Below, piece after piece: positions 42,446-52,607 of a DNA stretch of 64,000 bases. This DNA is from JAPHTQ01 sp050295975 (GTDB lineage: Bacteria > Pseudomonadota > Gammaproteobacteria > Thiohalomonadales > Thiohalomonadaceae). The stretch lies in the NCBI GenBank assembly GCA_050295975.1, contig JBNKQR010000001.1, forward strand, positions 1-64,000, read 5' to 3'. Below the pieces are notes generated by a model, which was not told the origin of the DNA, did no database searches, and was given only the letters and a program-made list of their open reading frames with translations. The position numbers were made by a program, and so were the translations under genes. Numbering within the stretch: the stretch's first letter is position 1; every line of letters begins with the position of its first letter.

Positions 42446-45400
42446 ATGCAGATTGCCGATCAGTTTGATATCAGCACTCTTGCCTGGATAAAGGGCGAGA
42501 TCGACGAGACCCTTAAGCAGGCGCGTGCCGAGCTTGAGGCATTTGTCGACGAGCCGGAAAATGATGAACATATCCAAGCCTGCGTTGAACATATTCACCA
42601 GGTCTACGGTACTCTGCAAATGGTCGAGCTATATGGCGCGGCGATGTTTGCTGAGGAGATGGAGACCTTTACTGCTTCGCTGAAAGATCATAGCGGTGAT
42701 GAGCAGAGCTACGAAATGTTGATGCGGGCAATACTGCAATTGCCCGATTATCTGGAAAGTCTGTTGGCTGGTAAGGCAGACAACCCCACGATACTGCTAC
42801 CGATACTGAATGAATTACGTCAGCACCGTGGTGATACGGAGCTGAACAGCGCCGAGTTTTTCCACCCCAATCTTGGTATCTCTCCACCTCCCAGAATGAC
42901 CGAGCCACCGACGGGTGTCGACAGTATTTTTGCGGCTAACAGGTTGCACCGTTTCTTTATGTCTTCGCTGGTCAAAATTTTGAAGGCCATCGGGGTGCCC
43001 GGTTATCTCGGTATCCTCGAAAAAGCGGTTAGCAAATTATACGACATCGCCGAAGGCGACCCATGGAGACGACTGACCTGGGTAGCCAGTGCATTTGTCG
43101 AGGCGCTGGGCGACAAGAGCATCCCACTCGATAAGGAAAGCAAGCCTCTGCTCGGTAAGCTAGAGCAACAGGTAAAGCGGATTGCTACTGATGGTGAGGC
43201 GGGTCTTGATGATGAAGTAGCGGAGAAGCTGCTGCGCAATATGCTGTTCCTGCTAGCCCATTCCGGATCGAATGGTAAACGGGCGGCACAGGTAAGACTT
43301 GCCTTCGATCTTGATCGTTATATTCCCGGAAGTGATGCCAACATTGGCGGTCTGAATGCGGAACTGAAGCGTACCGTCGCGGCAGACATTATGGAGGAGT
43401 TGAATCAGGTTAAGGACTCCTTTGATGTCTTTGTGCGTAGTGATCGTAGCAATCCACAAAGTCTTGAGCCGCTGGCTGAAAGTCTGGAGCGGATCGGTGA
43501 AACACTCAGTCTGTTGCAGCAGGATGCACTGCGTGAATCGTTGAAGCAGCAACTTACGGTAATCAATCAGCTGGTCTCTGGAGAGATCGAGACCAGTGAC
43601 GACACCCTGATGGGCATTGCGGGAGCAGTTCTGGCGGTTGAGTCGGCACTTGGCGATTGGGGGCACACCATGCCGGTGGTCGAGGCAGATGTCGGTGGTG
43701 ATCAGGTTGATGATGCGTCTAGTACCCCGCAAGCAGAAGCCGAGCATCAGCGGGTAACCCGCCAGGTAATGAAAGAGTCCAAGGACGATCTGGTACGGGT
43801 TCGTGAGGCTATCAATGCCTACCTTGATTCACCCCACGACAAAAATTTGCTCAAGCACCTGCCGCAAATGCTGCACCTGATTGTAGGCAGCCTCAACATG
43901 CTCTCCTACAAGCGTGTCGCGCAGGTATTGTTATCTACACGTGCCTATGTAGAAGCTGAACTGATCGGCAAGGAAGGTATGCCAGAGCAGGAAAAACTCG
44001 ATGCGCTGGCCGACGCGATTATGAGTGTCGAGTATTACCTTGAGGCCTTCATTAATAGCCGGGTACACCCCAGTTCTGTTCTCGATGTTGCAGAAAATGC
44101 GGTCGCCCTGCTCGGTTTCCCCATCGGTACAGTGAAGGGTGCAGTTGCCGATGAGCATGAAGCACCTGAACTTGATGGCTTTGAAGTAATTGAGAACAAT
44201 GAAACCCCTACGCAACCAGAGAGTGTTGCTGAAGGCAATATTGTCGAAGAGGATTTCAGCGATACCCTGGATCTGTCAGAGCTAGAGATGCCTGCAGCTG
44301 CTCAGCCCGCTGTATCCGGTACACCAGTAAGTGGCGAAGTAGATGAAGAGATTCTCGAAATCTTCATTGAAGAGGCTGAGGAGGAGCTGGAAAACATTCG
44401 CCAACTATTGCCTGCCTGGATGGACAACCCGGCTGACGAAGAAAGCCTGAAAAATTTGCGCCGCTCCTTCCATACCCTGAAAGGCAGCGGACGTCTGGTT
44501 GGTGCTCTGGATTTGGGTGAGTTTGCCTGGGCCTATGAAAATATGCTTAACCGGGTTATTGAAGGGAACGTCAGCCATAGCACAGCAATGTTTGATCTTC
44601 TGCAACAGGGCATCGAGGTCCTGCCGGAATTGATCGAGCAGTTCCGTAGTGGTACCACACCACAAGGTGACATTGAGATGTTGCGCGAAATGGCCACGGC
44701 CCTGGCAGAACCAGATGCTAACGAAACGGCCAACGCGCAACCTGTTCCAATATCAGCCCCGGCAAATACAGAACTACCGCAGTTGGAACCGGCGCTCTTG
44801 GAGGTTTATTCCAAGGAGGCAGAAAGTCACCTGCAGTCGATTACTGATTACATTGCAGAGTGGCGTGAAGGTGGAAGTCATAAACCATCAGAACCGTTAT
44901 TACGCGCCTTGCATACCTTGAAGGGTAGTTCCCGTATGGCGGGGGTGATGGGGATTGCCGAAATCTGTGAGCTGCTGGAGAAATACGGTAAAACCCTGCA
45001 GGCCAATCATCATGGTGTTGACGAACAGGGGATCAACGCATTAATGGCAGCCGATGATTATGCGCGCAAGGTATTGGCGTGTCTTCTTGCCGGTGAACAC
45101 ACCGATGCGCCTTCGGAAAAACCAGTACTGAAGCTGGCTCAGGCGGTATTTGCCGAGGTGCAGCACCTTGAGCATATTGCCGATGAACAACCTGAAGTTG
45201 GATTGGCTGCGGTTGATGAGGATACCGAGACCTCTCCCACCGAAGCAGCGATGGATGCAGATGCAGTCGCGATGGAAGAGCTGGAGGCGGCCCCCGAGCC
45301 TGCCACGGTAGAAGAGTCCATTACCATTGACTCATTAGAAGATATTGATCTGGATGATTGGCAACTGGGTGAGGCACTTGCGCCAACACAGGAAGCCGCT

Positions 45401-48247
45401 CCCGAGCCGGTTGAGGACGATTACGATCATGAACTACTGGATATTTTCCTCGAAGAGGGGACGGATATTCTCGATAGTAGTGAAGAGACACTGCAGGCCT
45501 GGGTAGATAATCCTGATGACAAAAGCCAGGTGGAAAGTTTGCAGCGTCAACTGCACACCCTGAAAGGTGGAGCACGGATGGCCGGTATCAGTGCCATCGG
45601 TGACCTGAGCCATAGTCTTGAATCAACATTTGAGGCCGTTGTTGAGGGACAACTGCAACGCACACCCGAGATGATCGACCTGTTGCAACTCTCCCATGAC
45701 CGCTTGGTTACGATGCTGGAGCAAGTACGAAAACATGAGCCGGTGACTCCGGCCACAGATCTCATTGAGAAGGTTGCCATTCTTGCGCAGAGTGAGGGTG
45801 TTGAACTTGTAAAAGAGCCTGAAGAAAAGACAGAAAGCGGAGAGAGTGCCGCTGAGATGTCATTTGAACCGCTTGATGACTCTGTAACAGACACTAGTAG
45901 TAGTGAGATCGATGCTCAACTTGAACTCTCCATCACCGAAGTTGAATTGAGCTACGGAAACTGGCTGCGGGATATTGATGACCGTAAGGGTTTCGAAGAA
46001 CTCTATCGTAGTGCAATGGCGCTGGTAGCACAGTGTAATGAGAGTGAGCCATCTGAATTGTCAGGTGTTGCCGCTTCACTGGAGCGTCTGCTCGCTGGGA
46101 TTATGGATGGACACGTTCCGGTATCGAAGCATGCGAGTGACCTGATGACTCGTGTTATGGAACAGTTGCGTCGCATGACCATACAGCACAGCCAGAATCT
46201 TCCTGTGGACGAAGGTACTGAACTGATTTCCGAAATTGATTCGCTGATTACCTTCAGTCTTGCAGAAGAAAAAGTGGCAACGGGTGAGTTAGCAAGCAAT
46301 GACGATGAAGCCGCTGTTACCATGGAAGATGGTGAGCGTGAATCAGTTGATGAAGAGGTTAAATGGAAGAGAGTAGCACCTACTGCTGATGATTCAGACA
46401 AGCGCCAGGGACCACGTATACAGCATGAAATGGTTCGCGTGCGCTCAGACTTGCTGGATAATCTGGTTAACTATGCCGGTGAAGTAAGTATCTACCGTTC
46501 ACGGGTTGAGCAGCAGATCGGTTCTTTCCGCTCAAACATCGGTGAGATGGATCGTACAGTCGAGCGCCTGCATGAACAGGTGCGCGCATTTGAAATCGAA
46601 AACGAAGCGCAGATCGAGTCACGTCGCGAAGAGGCAGAGAAGCAACAGGAGGATTTCGATCCTCTGGAGATGGATCGCTTCACACACATGCAGCAATTGT
46701 CGCGCTCTATGTCAGAGAGTCTTAGTGACCTGCTAAGCATTGAGGATATGCTTTCCGGTCTTGTGCGTGAGAGTGAAACCCTGTTGCTGCAACAGTCTCG
46801 GGTAAATACCGAACTACACGAAAACTTGATGCACACCCGTATGGTGCCATTGGTCGACAATGCTCCACGCCTGCGTCGTATTGTGCGCCAGACTGCCTCG
46901 GAGTTGGGTAAGCGGGTAGCACTGAAATTCGAAGGTGCCGAAGTAGAAATGGACCGTAATGTGGTTGAGCGGATGATGGCTCCGCTGGAACACATGATAC
47001 GTAACTCCATCGCCCACGGTATCGAGGACGAAGAAACACGCAAGAAAGCAGGTAAGCCAGCAAGTGGAACTATCAATATTGCTATGGCACGTGAAGGTTC
47101 AGAGATCGTAATAAAGGTTAGCGATGATGGTGCAGGTATTGATGCCGAGGCAGTAAAAAAGAAGGCGATAGCACGCGGTATGATGGCGAAGGATGCTGTT
47201 CTCAGCGATAGGGAGATCCTCCTGTTTATCCTTGAATCAGGCTTCTCCACTGCTCAATCACTGAGCCAGATCGCCGGTCGTGGTGTTGGTATGGACGTGG
47301 TCCACAGCGAGATCAAACAACTCGGCGGTGTACTGGATATAGAAAGTACACCGGGTAGCGGTGCTACCTTTACCCTGCGTATTCCGCTCACACTTGCGGT
47401 CAGTCGTTCACTTCTGGTCCATGTCGGTGATGATACCTATGCGATACCTCTCCTTAGTGTTAACGGTATTGAACGAATGGAAACTGGGGAACTTGAGAAG
47501 TTACTCTCCAGTGAAGAGCCTACCCTTAACTGGCTAGGCGAAGAGTATGACCTGATGCATTTGACCAACGTATTAGGCATCGGTCAGGGTGTACTCAACA
47601 AAGAATTACCAAGGCAACCACTATTGATGGCACGAAGCGGTCAGCACCGCATTGCCTTTGCGGTAGACCATCTGGTGGGGAGTCGTGAAATCGTTATCAA
47701 ATCGCTTGGTTCCCAGTTGAGTACGTTGCAGGATATTGCCGGTGCCACTATTCTTGCTGACGGCAGTGTGGCGTTGATCATTGATATGCCCTCTTTGATT
47801 CGCCGCGGCATGGCGCACAAGAGTCGTGGTGAGGTGGTTTCTGTTGCCACGGTTACTGAAGCGGCTAAAGAACCTCTGATTATGGTGGTGGATGATTCCA
47901 TCACTGTGCGCAAAGTCACCGAACGTTTGCTGAAGAGGCATAATATGCGCTGCATTACCGCTCGTGATGGTGTGGATGCGCTGGCAATGCTTGAGGAACA
48001 GATTCCTGACGTGATGTTGCTGGATATCGAAATGCCACGTATGGATGGTTTCGAATTGGCTACCCATATGCGTAACTCTGAGCGGTTCCGCGATGTACCT
48101 ATTATAATGATTACATCGCGTACCGGTGACAAGCACCGCCAGCGGGCTATGGATATCGGTGTAAACAATTACATGGGTAAACCTTATACTGAGGTGGACT
48201 TGCTGGAGAATATCGAAGGCCTGATGGAAAAATCCTCGGTTGAATAA
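42446..48247 (+). CDS. chpA: Hybrid chemotaxis histidine kinase ChpA
   Basis: 1933-residue CheA-type hybrid kinase of the Pil-Chp system. Three HPt domains carry canonical phosphoacceptor histidines in HTLKGS/G motifs: H676, H823 and H1037. Additional HPt-like domains lacking that motif appear near residues 1-120, 430-560 and 1140-1260. The dimerisation region starts about 1327 (EMVRVRSDLLDNLVNYAGE), the ATPase domain has its N box around N1520 (MIRNSIAHGIED) and VSDDGAGID. A CheW-like domain spans about 1650-1790 and a receiver about 1806-1930, with phosphoacceptor D1860 (LLDIEMPRMDG). P. aeruginosa ChpA is longer (about 2470 residues, more HPt domains), so this is a reduced version. Confidence 0.95.
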   Translation: MQIADQFDISTLAWIKGEIDETLKQARAELEAFVDEPENDEHIQACVEHIHQVYGTLQMVELYGAAMFAEEMETFTASLKDHSGDEQSYEMLMRAILQLPDYLESLLAGKADNPTILLPILNELRQHRGDTELNSAEFFHPNLGISPPPRMTEPPTGVDSIFAANRLHRFFMSSLVKILKAIGVPGYLGILEKAVSKLYDIAEGDPWRRLTWVASAFVEALGDKSIPLDKESKPLLGKLEQQVKRIATDGEAGLDDEVAEKLLRNMLFLLAHSGSNGKRAAQVRLAFDLDRYIPGSDANIGGLNAELKRTVAADIMEELNQVKDSFDVFVRSDRSNPQSLEPLAESLERIGETLSLLQQDALRESLKQQLTVINQLVSGEIETSDDTLMGIAGAVLAVESALGDWGHTMPVVEADVGGDQVDDASSTPQAEAEHQRVTRQVMKESKDDLVRVREAINAYLDSPHDKNLLKHLPQMLHLIVGSLNMLSYKRVAQVLLSTRAYVEAELIGKEGMPEQEKLDALADAIMSVEYYLEAFINSRVHPSSVLDVAENAVALLGFPIGTVKGAVADEHEAPELDGFEVIENNETPTQPESVAEGNIVEEDFSDTLDLSELEMPAAAQPAVSGTPVSGEVDEEILEIFIEEAEEELENIRQLLPAWMDNPADEESLKNLRRSFHTLKGSGRLVGALDLGEFAWAYENMLNRVIEGNVSHSTAMFDLLQQGIEVLPELIEQFRSGTTPQGDIEMLREMATALAEPDANETANAQPVPISAPANTELPQLEPALLEVYSKEAESHLQSITDYIAEWREGGSHKPSEPLLRALHTLKGSSRMAGVMGIAEICELLEKYGKTLQANHHGVDEQGINALMAADDYARKVLACLLAGEHTDAPSEKPVLKLAQAVFAEVQHLEHIADEQPEVGLAAVDEDTETSPTEAAMDADAVAMEELEAAPEPATVEESITIDSLEDIDLDDWQLGEALAPTQEAAPEPVEDDYDHELLDIFLEEGTDILDSSEETLQAWVDNPDDKSQVESLQRQLHTLKGGARMAGISAIGDLSHSLESTFEAVVEGQLQRTPEMIDLLQLSHDRLVTMLEQVRKHEPVTPATDLIEKVAILAQSEGVELVKEPEEKTESGESAAEMSFEPLDDSVTDTSSSEIDAQLELSITEVELSYGNWLRDIDDRKGFEELYRSAMALVAQCNESEPSELSGVAASLERLLAGIMDGHVPVSKHASDLMTRVMEQLRRMTIQHSQNLPVDEGTELISEIDSLITFSLAEEKVATGELASNDDEAAVTMEDGERESVDEEVKWKRVAPTADDSDKRQGPRIQHEMVRVRSDLLDNLVNYAGEVSIYRSRVEQQIGSFRSNIGEMDRTVERLHEQVRAFEIENEAQIESRREEAEKQQEDFDPLEMDRFTHMQQLSRSMSESLSDLLSIEDMLSGLVRESETLLLQQSRVNTELHENLMHTRMVPLVDNAPRLRRIVRQTASELGKRVALKFEGAEVEMDRNVVERMMAPLEHMIRNSIAHGIEDEETRKKAGKPASGTINIAMAREGSEIVIKVSDDGAGIDAEAVKKKAIARGMMAKDAVLSDREILLFILESGFSTAQSLSQIAGRGVGMDVVHSEIKQLGGVLDIESTPGSGATFTLRIPLTLAVSRSLLVHVGDDTYAIPLLSVNGIERMETGELEKLLSSEEPTLNWLGEEYDLMHLTNVLGIGQGVLNKELPRQPLLMARSGQHRIAFAVDHLVGSREIVIKSLGSQLSTLQDIAGATILADGSVALIIDMPSLIRRGMAHKSRGEVVSVATVTEAAKEPLIMVVDDSITVRKVTERLLKRHNMRCITARDGVDALAMLEEQIPDVMLLDIEMPRMDGFELATHMRNSERFRDVPIIMITSRTGDKHRQRAMDIGVNNYMGKPYTEVDLLENIEGLMEKSSVE

Positions 48248-48265
48248 GGTACGATAAGGTCAATT

Positions 48266-48772
48266 ATGGCGAGTGCAACAGACAATAAGCTTACCGCAGA
48301 AATGGTCACCGAGATGGTGGTGCGTTGTCTGGTGCTGCCGCTTAATAATACTTCCCTGCTGGTGCCGAACACCATGGTAGCGGAGGTTATAGACTACAGG
48401 GCAACAGAAGCCGCCGGTCAGACACCTGAGTGGTTGACTGGCTTACTTTCATGGCGTGGAAGAAGTGTACCGGTGATCTCATTTGAGCGTCTGGTTGGTC
48501 GACAGACATCATTATTGAATGAAGGTCGTCGTTATGTAATATGTAATACGGTGAATCCTGAATCACGCATACCATTTATCGCGCTTGAGGTGCAGGGTAT
48601 TCCCCACCTGGTGATGGTGAATAATGAAATGCTTGAGCATGATGGCAGGAGTAATCAGGCAGAGCCCGCGGTGCTTGCTCATTTGCGCCTTAATGAAGAG
48701 AGTATGCTGGTACCAAATATGGACGTCCTGGAAAAGATGCTGGTGCATCTTGGGATCGCCGCAAACAGATAG
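48266..48772 (+). CDS. chpC: CheW-like protein ChpC
   Basis: 168-residue CheW-domain protein, the second adaptor of the Pil-Chp cluster, in the ChpC position after chpA. Core features are RCLVLPLNNTSLLVPNTMVA, EWLTGLLSWRGRSVPVISFE, RIPFIALEVQGIPHLVMVN and ESMLVPNMDVLEKMLVHLG. In Pseudomonas ChpC is thought to link other receptors to ChpA. A chpB methylesterase gene is not present. It starts 18 bp after chpA. Confidence 0.88.
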   Translation: MASATDNKLTAEMVTEMVVRCLVLPLNNTSLLVPNTMVAEVIDYRATEAAGQTPEWLTGLLSWRGRSVPVISFERLVGRQTSLLNEGRRYVICNTVNPESRIPFIALEVQGIPHLVMVNNEMLEHDGRSNQAEPAVLAHLRLNEESMLVPNMDVLEKMLVHLGIAANR

Positions 48773-48793
48773 TAGATCTTGGGGGATAGTGTT

Positions 48794-49492
48794 GTGTTGA
48801 ATAAAATGGTTATTGTACGTTGCGCCATCGGCGGTTTCTCCGGACTTCTTCTGCTTGCGACATCGGCGATATATGCGGCTGAAACTAGCTCCCAGGTGAG
48901 TGAACGAGACCGGTTGATGGCAGAGATAAATAAGGATATACACGACGATGGCGCCCATCAGGCGGCGATTGCCGCCGGTAAGGAACGTTCAGTGTTGTGC
49001 AGCAATTGCCACGGAGTGGATGGTAACAGCGTCAAAGGCGACATCCCCAATTTGGCGGCACAAAACCCGGCCTATATCATTGAACAGATCGACAAATTCC
49101 AGACCGGCGCGCGCAAGAACTTTGTGATGCAAACGCTGGCAGGGATTTTTACCTTTAAAGACAAGGTCAACCTGGCGGTCTATTACACCTCACAGAAGGT
49201 AAAACCTCAGGGCTTTGATGCACGATTGGCTGATAAAGGAAAACAAATCTATCGGAATGTCTGTTTTCGTTGCCATGGAGAAAACGGTAAAGGTGAAGAG
49301 GGTTATGCCCGACTGGCCGGACAAAAGATAGATTACGTGAAGATGACGCTGAAACGTTTCCGTGCCAATGCCACCCAGACAGCTGATGCGTACGACATCA
49401 AACGTACCAACGTCAACATGGAACAGGTTACGGTGTTTCTTACGGACGAAGACATTGATGGCCTGGCAAACTACATTGCCAGCTTAAGATAA
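48794..49492 (+). CDS. Periplasmic diheme cytochrome c (c4-like)
   Basis: 232 residues: a signal peptide (about 1-28, hydrophobic AIGGFSGLLLLATSAIYAA), then two cytochrome c domains with CSNCH (C69-C72-H73) and CFRCH (C157-C160-H161). The pattern and spacing resemble cytochrome c4 and c553-type proteins that carry electrons to terminal oxidases. GTG at 48794 is preferred because GGGGGA lies 6 bp ahead; TTG at 48797 and ATG at 48806 are alternatives. It follows chpC by 21 bp on the same strand, so co-transcription with the Chp genes is possible. Confidence 0.88.
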   Translation: MLNKMVIVRCAIGGFSGLLLLATSAIYAAETSSQVSERDRLMAEINKDIHDDGAHQAAIAAGKERSVLCSNCHGVDGNSVKGDIPNLAAQNPAYIIEQIDKFQTGARKNFVMQTLAGIFTFKDKVNLAVYYTSQKVKPQGFDARLADKGKQIYRNVCFRCHGENGKGEEGYARLAGQKIDYVKMTLKRFRANATQTADAYDIKRTNVNMEQVTVFLTDEDIDGLANYIASLR

Positions 49493-49500
49493 TCTGAGCC

Positions 49501-50229
49501 TTACCCCAGGTCTCCCCAGCGGGATTGCAGTCCCGCCAGTGCAGTGAGTGCCGCGGTTTCGGTGCGTAATACTCTCGGACCGAGACGGATCCCCTGATAA
49601 CCGCTGTCGATGGCGTATTGTCGCTCCTGCTCAGAAAGCCCACCCTCCGGTCCAATCAACAAGGTGAGTTCACCACTTATCTGTAGGGAGCCGAGTGAGT
49701 TTTCTGCACGGTGGTCCAGTAGCAAACCCTGCCCCGCAGGTTTATTCGCTAACCACTGATTCAGGGTCTGCTGCGGAAGTAGTTCAGGTAGCGTATTGCG
49801 CCCACACTGCTCACAGGCGCTGATAATTACACCTTGCCAGTGAGTCAGTTTCTTCTCCAGCCGCTCCCCTTTCAGATTCACCACCGAGCGTTCTGTAGAG
49901 AGTGGGACGATACGACTAACCCCGAGCTCTACCGCCTTCTGGATGGTGTAATCCATCCGATCTCCTTTGGATATTCCCTGTGCCAAGGTGATCCTCAGTG
50001 GGGATTCCAGATCAATCATGCGTCGGTCGCACAGTGAGACAATCACCTGGCGTTTATTCAGTTCATGAATGGTGGCGGAATATTCTCCACCGTTTCCGTC
50101 GAACAGAGTCAGTTCTGCGCCGGGACCGAGGCGCAATACTCGGGCGACATGGCGGGCAGCGTTGTCATCCAGTGCTATCTGGCTATGCGCGACAAGCGGC
50201 TCTGGATGGTAGATCCGCGGGATACGCAT
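49501..50229 (-). CDS. rsmE: 16S rRNA m3U1498 methyltransferase RsmE
   Basis: 242-residue SPOUT-class methyltransferase. Features: RIYHPEPL, HVARVLRLGPGAELTLFDG (PUA-like N-terminal part), LAQGISKGDRMDYTIQKAVE, LGVSRIVPLSTERSVV and the knot LTLLIGPEGGLSEQE with LGPRVLRTETAALTAL. It is 6 bp downstream of metF and shares the ahcY-metF-rsmE direction. Converges with the cytochrome gene. Confidence 0.96.
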   Translation of the reverse strand: MRIPRIYHPEPLVAHSQIALDDNAARHVARVLRLGPGAELTLFDGNGGEYSATIHELNKRQVIVSLCDRRMIDLESPLRITLAQGISKGDRMDYTIQKAVELGVSRIVPLSTERSVVNLKGERLEKKLTHWQGVIISACEQCGRNTLPELLPQQTLNQWLANKPAGQGLLLDHRAENSLGSLQISGELTLLIGPEGGLSEQERQYAIDSGYQGIRLGPRVLRTETAALTALAGLQSRWGDLG

Positions 50230-50235
50230 GGAAAG

Positions 50236-51090
50236 TTACTCGCCTTTGAGGCCGAGATTGGTCCAGACGATACGGGTGGGCTCCACCTGATTCATTGTGT
50301 AAAAGTGAAGCCCCGGCGCTCCTGCTTCCAGAAGTCGACGTGCAAGTTCGGTAGTCACTTCCAAACCGAAAGCGCGCAACGAACGCATGTCTTCCCCATA
50401 GGCTTCTAGTCGCAAACGTAACCAGCGCGGAATGTCGGCGCCACACATGGAGGAGAAACGAGCCAACTGTTTGATGTTGGTGATCGGCATAATTCCCGGC
50501 ACGATGGGAATATCTACATTACGTTTCTCACACTCCTCGACGAAGCGAAGATAGCTATCGAGGTTGTAGAAGTACTGGGTGATAGCACTGCTGGCACCGG
50601 CGCTAACCTTGTTGGCAAAGTTGTCCAGATCTGCAGAAGCACTCTCTGCCTGGGGATGAAATTCAGGATAGGCGGCCACTTCGATGTGAAAATGATCACC
50701 AGTTTCTTTGCGGATAAACGCTACCAGTTCGTTAGCATAGAGAAATGCACCGGCTTCTCGCATTCCGGAAGGCATATCACCACGCAGAGCGACAATACGT
50801 TTAACGCCCATGTCGATGTATTGCTGTAACAGAGAGCGGATGGTTTCCTCGGTACTGCCGATGCAGGAGAGGTGAGGTGCGGCATCGAGACCGGCTGCAA
50901 GCATCTCACCGATGGTCTCTACGGTACCCGCCTGGGTTGAACCGCCAGCACCAAAGGTGACCGAAACGTATTTTGGATTCAGTTTTGCCAGTTCATCGCG
51001 ACAGGCGCGCAGCTTCTCAATACCTTCCTCAGATTTTGGTGGAAAGAATTCTAAGCTGAACTGTTGTGGAAATTGTTTCTGCGATTCCAT
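50236..51090 (-). CDS. metF: Methylenetetrahydrofolate reductase MetF
   Basis: 284-residue FAD enzyme making 5-methyl-THF for methionine synthesis. Family motifs include FSLEFFPPKSEEG with the catalytic glutamate, FVSVTFGAGGS-like YVSVTFGAGGSTQAGT, RIVALRGDMPSG, EVAAYPEFHPQA, NKVSAGASSAITQYFYNLDS and VPGIMPITNIKQL. It follows ahcY (87 bp, containing an inverted repeat) and precedes rsmE, so it may share the SAH-responsive transcript. Confidence 0.97.
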   Translation of the reverse strand: MESQKQFPQQFSLEFFPPKSEEGIEKLRACRDELAKLNPKYVSVTFGAGGSTQAGTVETIGEMLAAGLDAAPHLSCIGSTEETIRSLLQQYIDMGVKRIVALRGDMPSGMREAGAFLYANELVAFIRKETGDHFHIEVAAYPEFHPQAESASADLDNFANKVSAGASSAITQYFYNLDSYLRFVEECEKRNVDIPIVPGIMPITNIKQLARFSSMCGADIPRWLRLRLEAYGEDMRSLRAFGLEVTTELARRLLEAGAPGLHFYTMNQVEPTRIVWTNLGLKGE

Positions 51091-51100
51091 AGTTAAACCA

Positions 51101-51165
51101 GGTAAAAGGTTAAAGGTAAAAGGTACAGGAAGTTATTCCGACCTTTCACCTTTTTTCCTTTTACC
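51101..51165. repeat. Imperfect inverted repeat between ahcY and metF
   Basis: A purine-rich arm of GGTAAAAGGT-type units (51101-51124) faces a pyrimidine-rich complementary arm (51141-51165), with a 16-nt spacer. It could form a long imperfect hairpin in the ahcY-metF transcript. It may be an mRNA-stability or attenuation element, or a dispersed AGGTAAAAGG-type repeat. Confidence 0.5.
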
Positions 51166-51177
51166 CTTCACCTCCCG

Positions 51178-52587
51178 TTAGTAGCGGTAGTGGTCCGGCT
51201 TGTAAGGACCTCCCACCGGCACATCAATGTACTCTGACTGTTCCGGTGTCAACGCGGTTAGGTTAGCGCCGATCTTCTGCAGATGGAGTAGTGCTACCTT
51301 CTCATCTAGAAGCTTGGGCAGAACGTAGACCTTGTTTTGATACTCATCACCCTTGGTAAAGAACTCCATCTGTGCCAGTACCTGATTGGTGAAAGAGGCA
51401 GACATAACGAAGCTGGGGTGACCCGTAGCACAACCCAGGTTTACCAGGCGACCCTCGGCAAGGATGATGATGCGCTTGCCGTCGGGGAAGATCACATGAT
51501 CGACCTGAGGTTTGATGTTCTCCCAGGTGTACTTGCGCAGAGAGGCAATGTTGATCTCTGAGTCGAAGTGACCGATGTTGCAGACAATCGCCTGGTCCTT
51601 CATCGCTACCATATGGTCATGATCGATAACATCGACATTTCCAGTAGTGGTAACAAAGATGTCGCCGAGTTTGCATGCGTCATCCATGGTGACCACACGA
51701 TAGCCTTCCATTGCGGCCTGCAGGGCACAGATAGGATCGATCTCGGTGACCAGTACTGTCGCACCCATGCCACGGAAGGCCTGGGCGCAGCCCTTACCTA
51801 CGTCACCGTAGCCAAGGACCACGGCGATCTTGCCGGCGATCATCACATCGGTAGCACGCTTGATACCATCAAGCAGTGATTCGCGACAGCCATAGAGGTT
51901 GTCGAATTTGGATTTGGTTACGGAGTCGTTAACATTCATCGCCGGGAACAGGAGCGAGCCATCTTTCTCCATGTGATAGAGACGGTGAACACCGGTGGTG
52001 GTCTCTTCGGTTACACCACGGATGTTCTTGGCCATCTCGGTCCACATACCCGGATTTTTCTCCAGGTTGCGTTTGAGTACGTCGAGGATGGCAACCCACT
52101 CTTCGTTATCGCCTTCTTTGGCGGCAGGTACCGCACCAGCTTTTTCGAACTCGACACCCTTATGCAGTAGCAGCGTGGCATCACCGCCGTCGTCGAGGAT
52201 CATGTTTGGACCCTTTCCGTCTGGCCAGGTGAAGGCCTGTTCGGTGCACCACCAGTACTCTTCAATGGTCTCGCCCTTCCAGGCATAGACAGGGATACCC
52301 GAAGCAGCGATGGCCGCAGCGGCGTGGTCCTGGGTGGAGAAAATATTGCACGAGACCCAGCGAACTTCGGCACCCAGTTCGACCAAAGTGTCGATGAGTA
52401 CAGCGGTCTGAATGGTCATGTGCAGGGAACCCATGATACGGGCCCCCTTGAGTGGTTTGCTGGCACCGAACTCCTCACGCAAGGCCATCAGGCCAGGCAT
52501 TTCGGTTTCGGCAATAGCAATCTCCTTACGGCCCCAATCGGCCAGGGAGATATCGGCGACTTTAAAGTCTTTGAACGTAGCGTCCAT
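51178..52587 (-). CDS. ahcY: S-adenosylhomocysteinase AhcY
   Basis: 469-residue NAD-dependent enzyme that splits S-adenosylhomocysteine into homocysteine and adenosine, closing the activated methyl cycle. Features include SLADWGRKEIAIAETEMPGL, HMTIQTAVLIDTLVELGAEV, SCNIFSTQDHAAAAI, the NAD-binding GYGDVGKGCAQAFRGMGA and the C-terminal GGPYKPDHYRY. The length is typical of the proteobacterial form with a 40-residue insertion. The leader carries an SAH riboswitch, so expression should rise with SAH. Confidence 0.98.
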   Translation of the reverse strand: MDATFKDFKVADISLADWGRKEIAIAETEMPGLMALREEFGASKPLKGARIMGSLHMTIQTAVLIDTLVELGAEVRWVSCNIFSTQDHAAAAIAASGIPVYAWKGETIEEYWWCTEQAFTWPDGKGPNMILDDGGDATLLLHKGVEFEKAGAVPAAKEGDNEEWVAILDVLKRNLEKNPGMWTEMAKNIRGVTEETTTGVHRLYHMEKDGSLLFPAMNVNDSVTKSKFDNLYGCRESLLDGIKRATDVMIAGKIAVVLGYGDVGKGCAQAFRGMGATVLVTEIDPICALQAAMEGYRVVTMDDACKLGDIFVTTTGNVDVIDHDHMVAMKDQAIVCNIGHFDSEINIASLRKYTWENIKPQVDHVIFPDGKRIIILAEGRLVNLGCATGHPSFVMSASFTNQVLAQMEFFTKGDEYQNKVYVLPKLLDEKVALLHLQKIGANLTALTPEQSEYIDVPVGGPYKPDHYRY

Positions 52588-52607
52588 TTCTCTCTCCTAG
52601 TTTTTTG

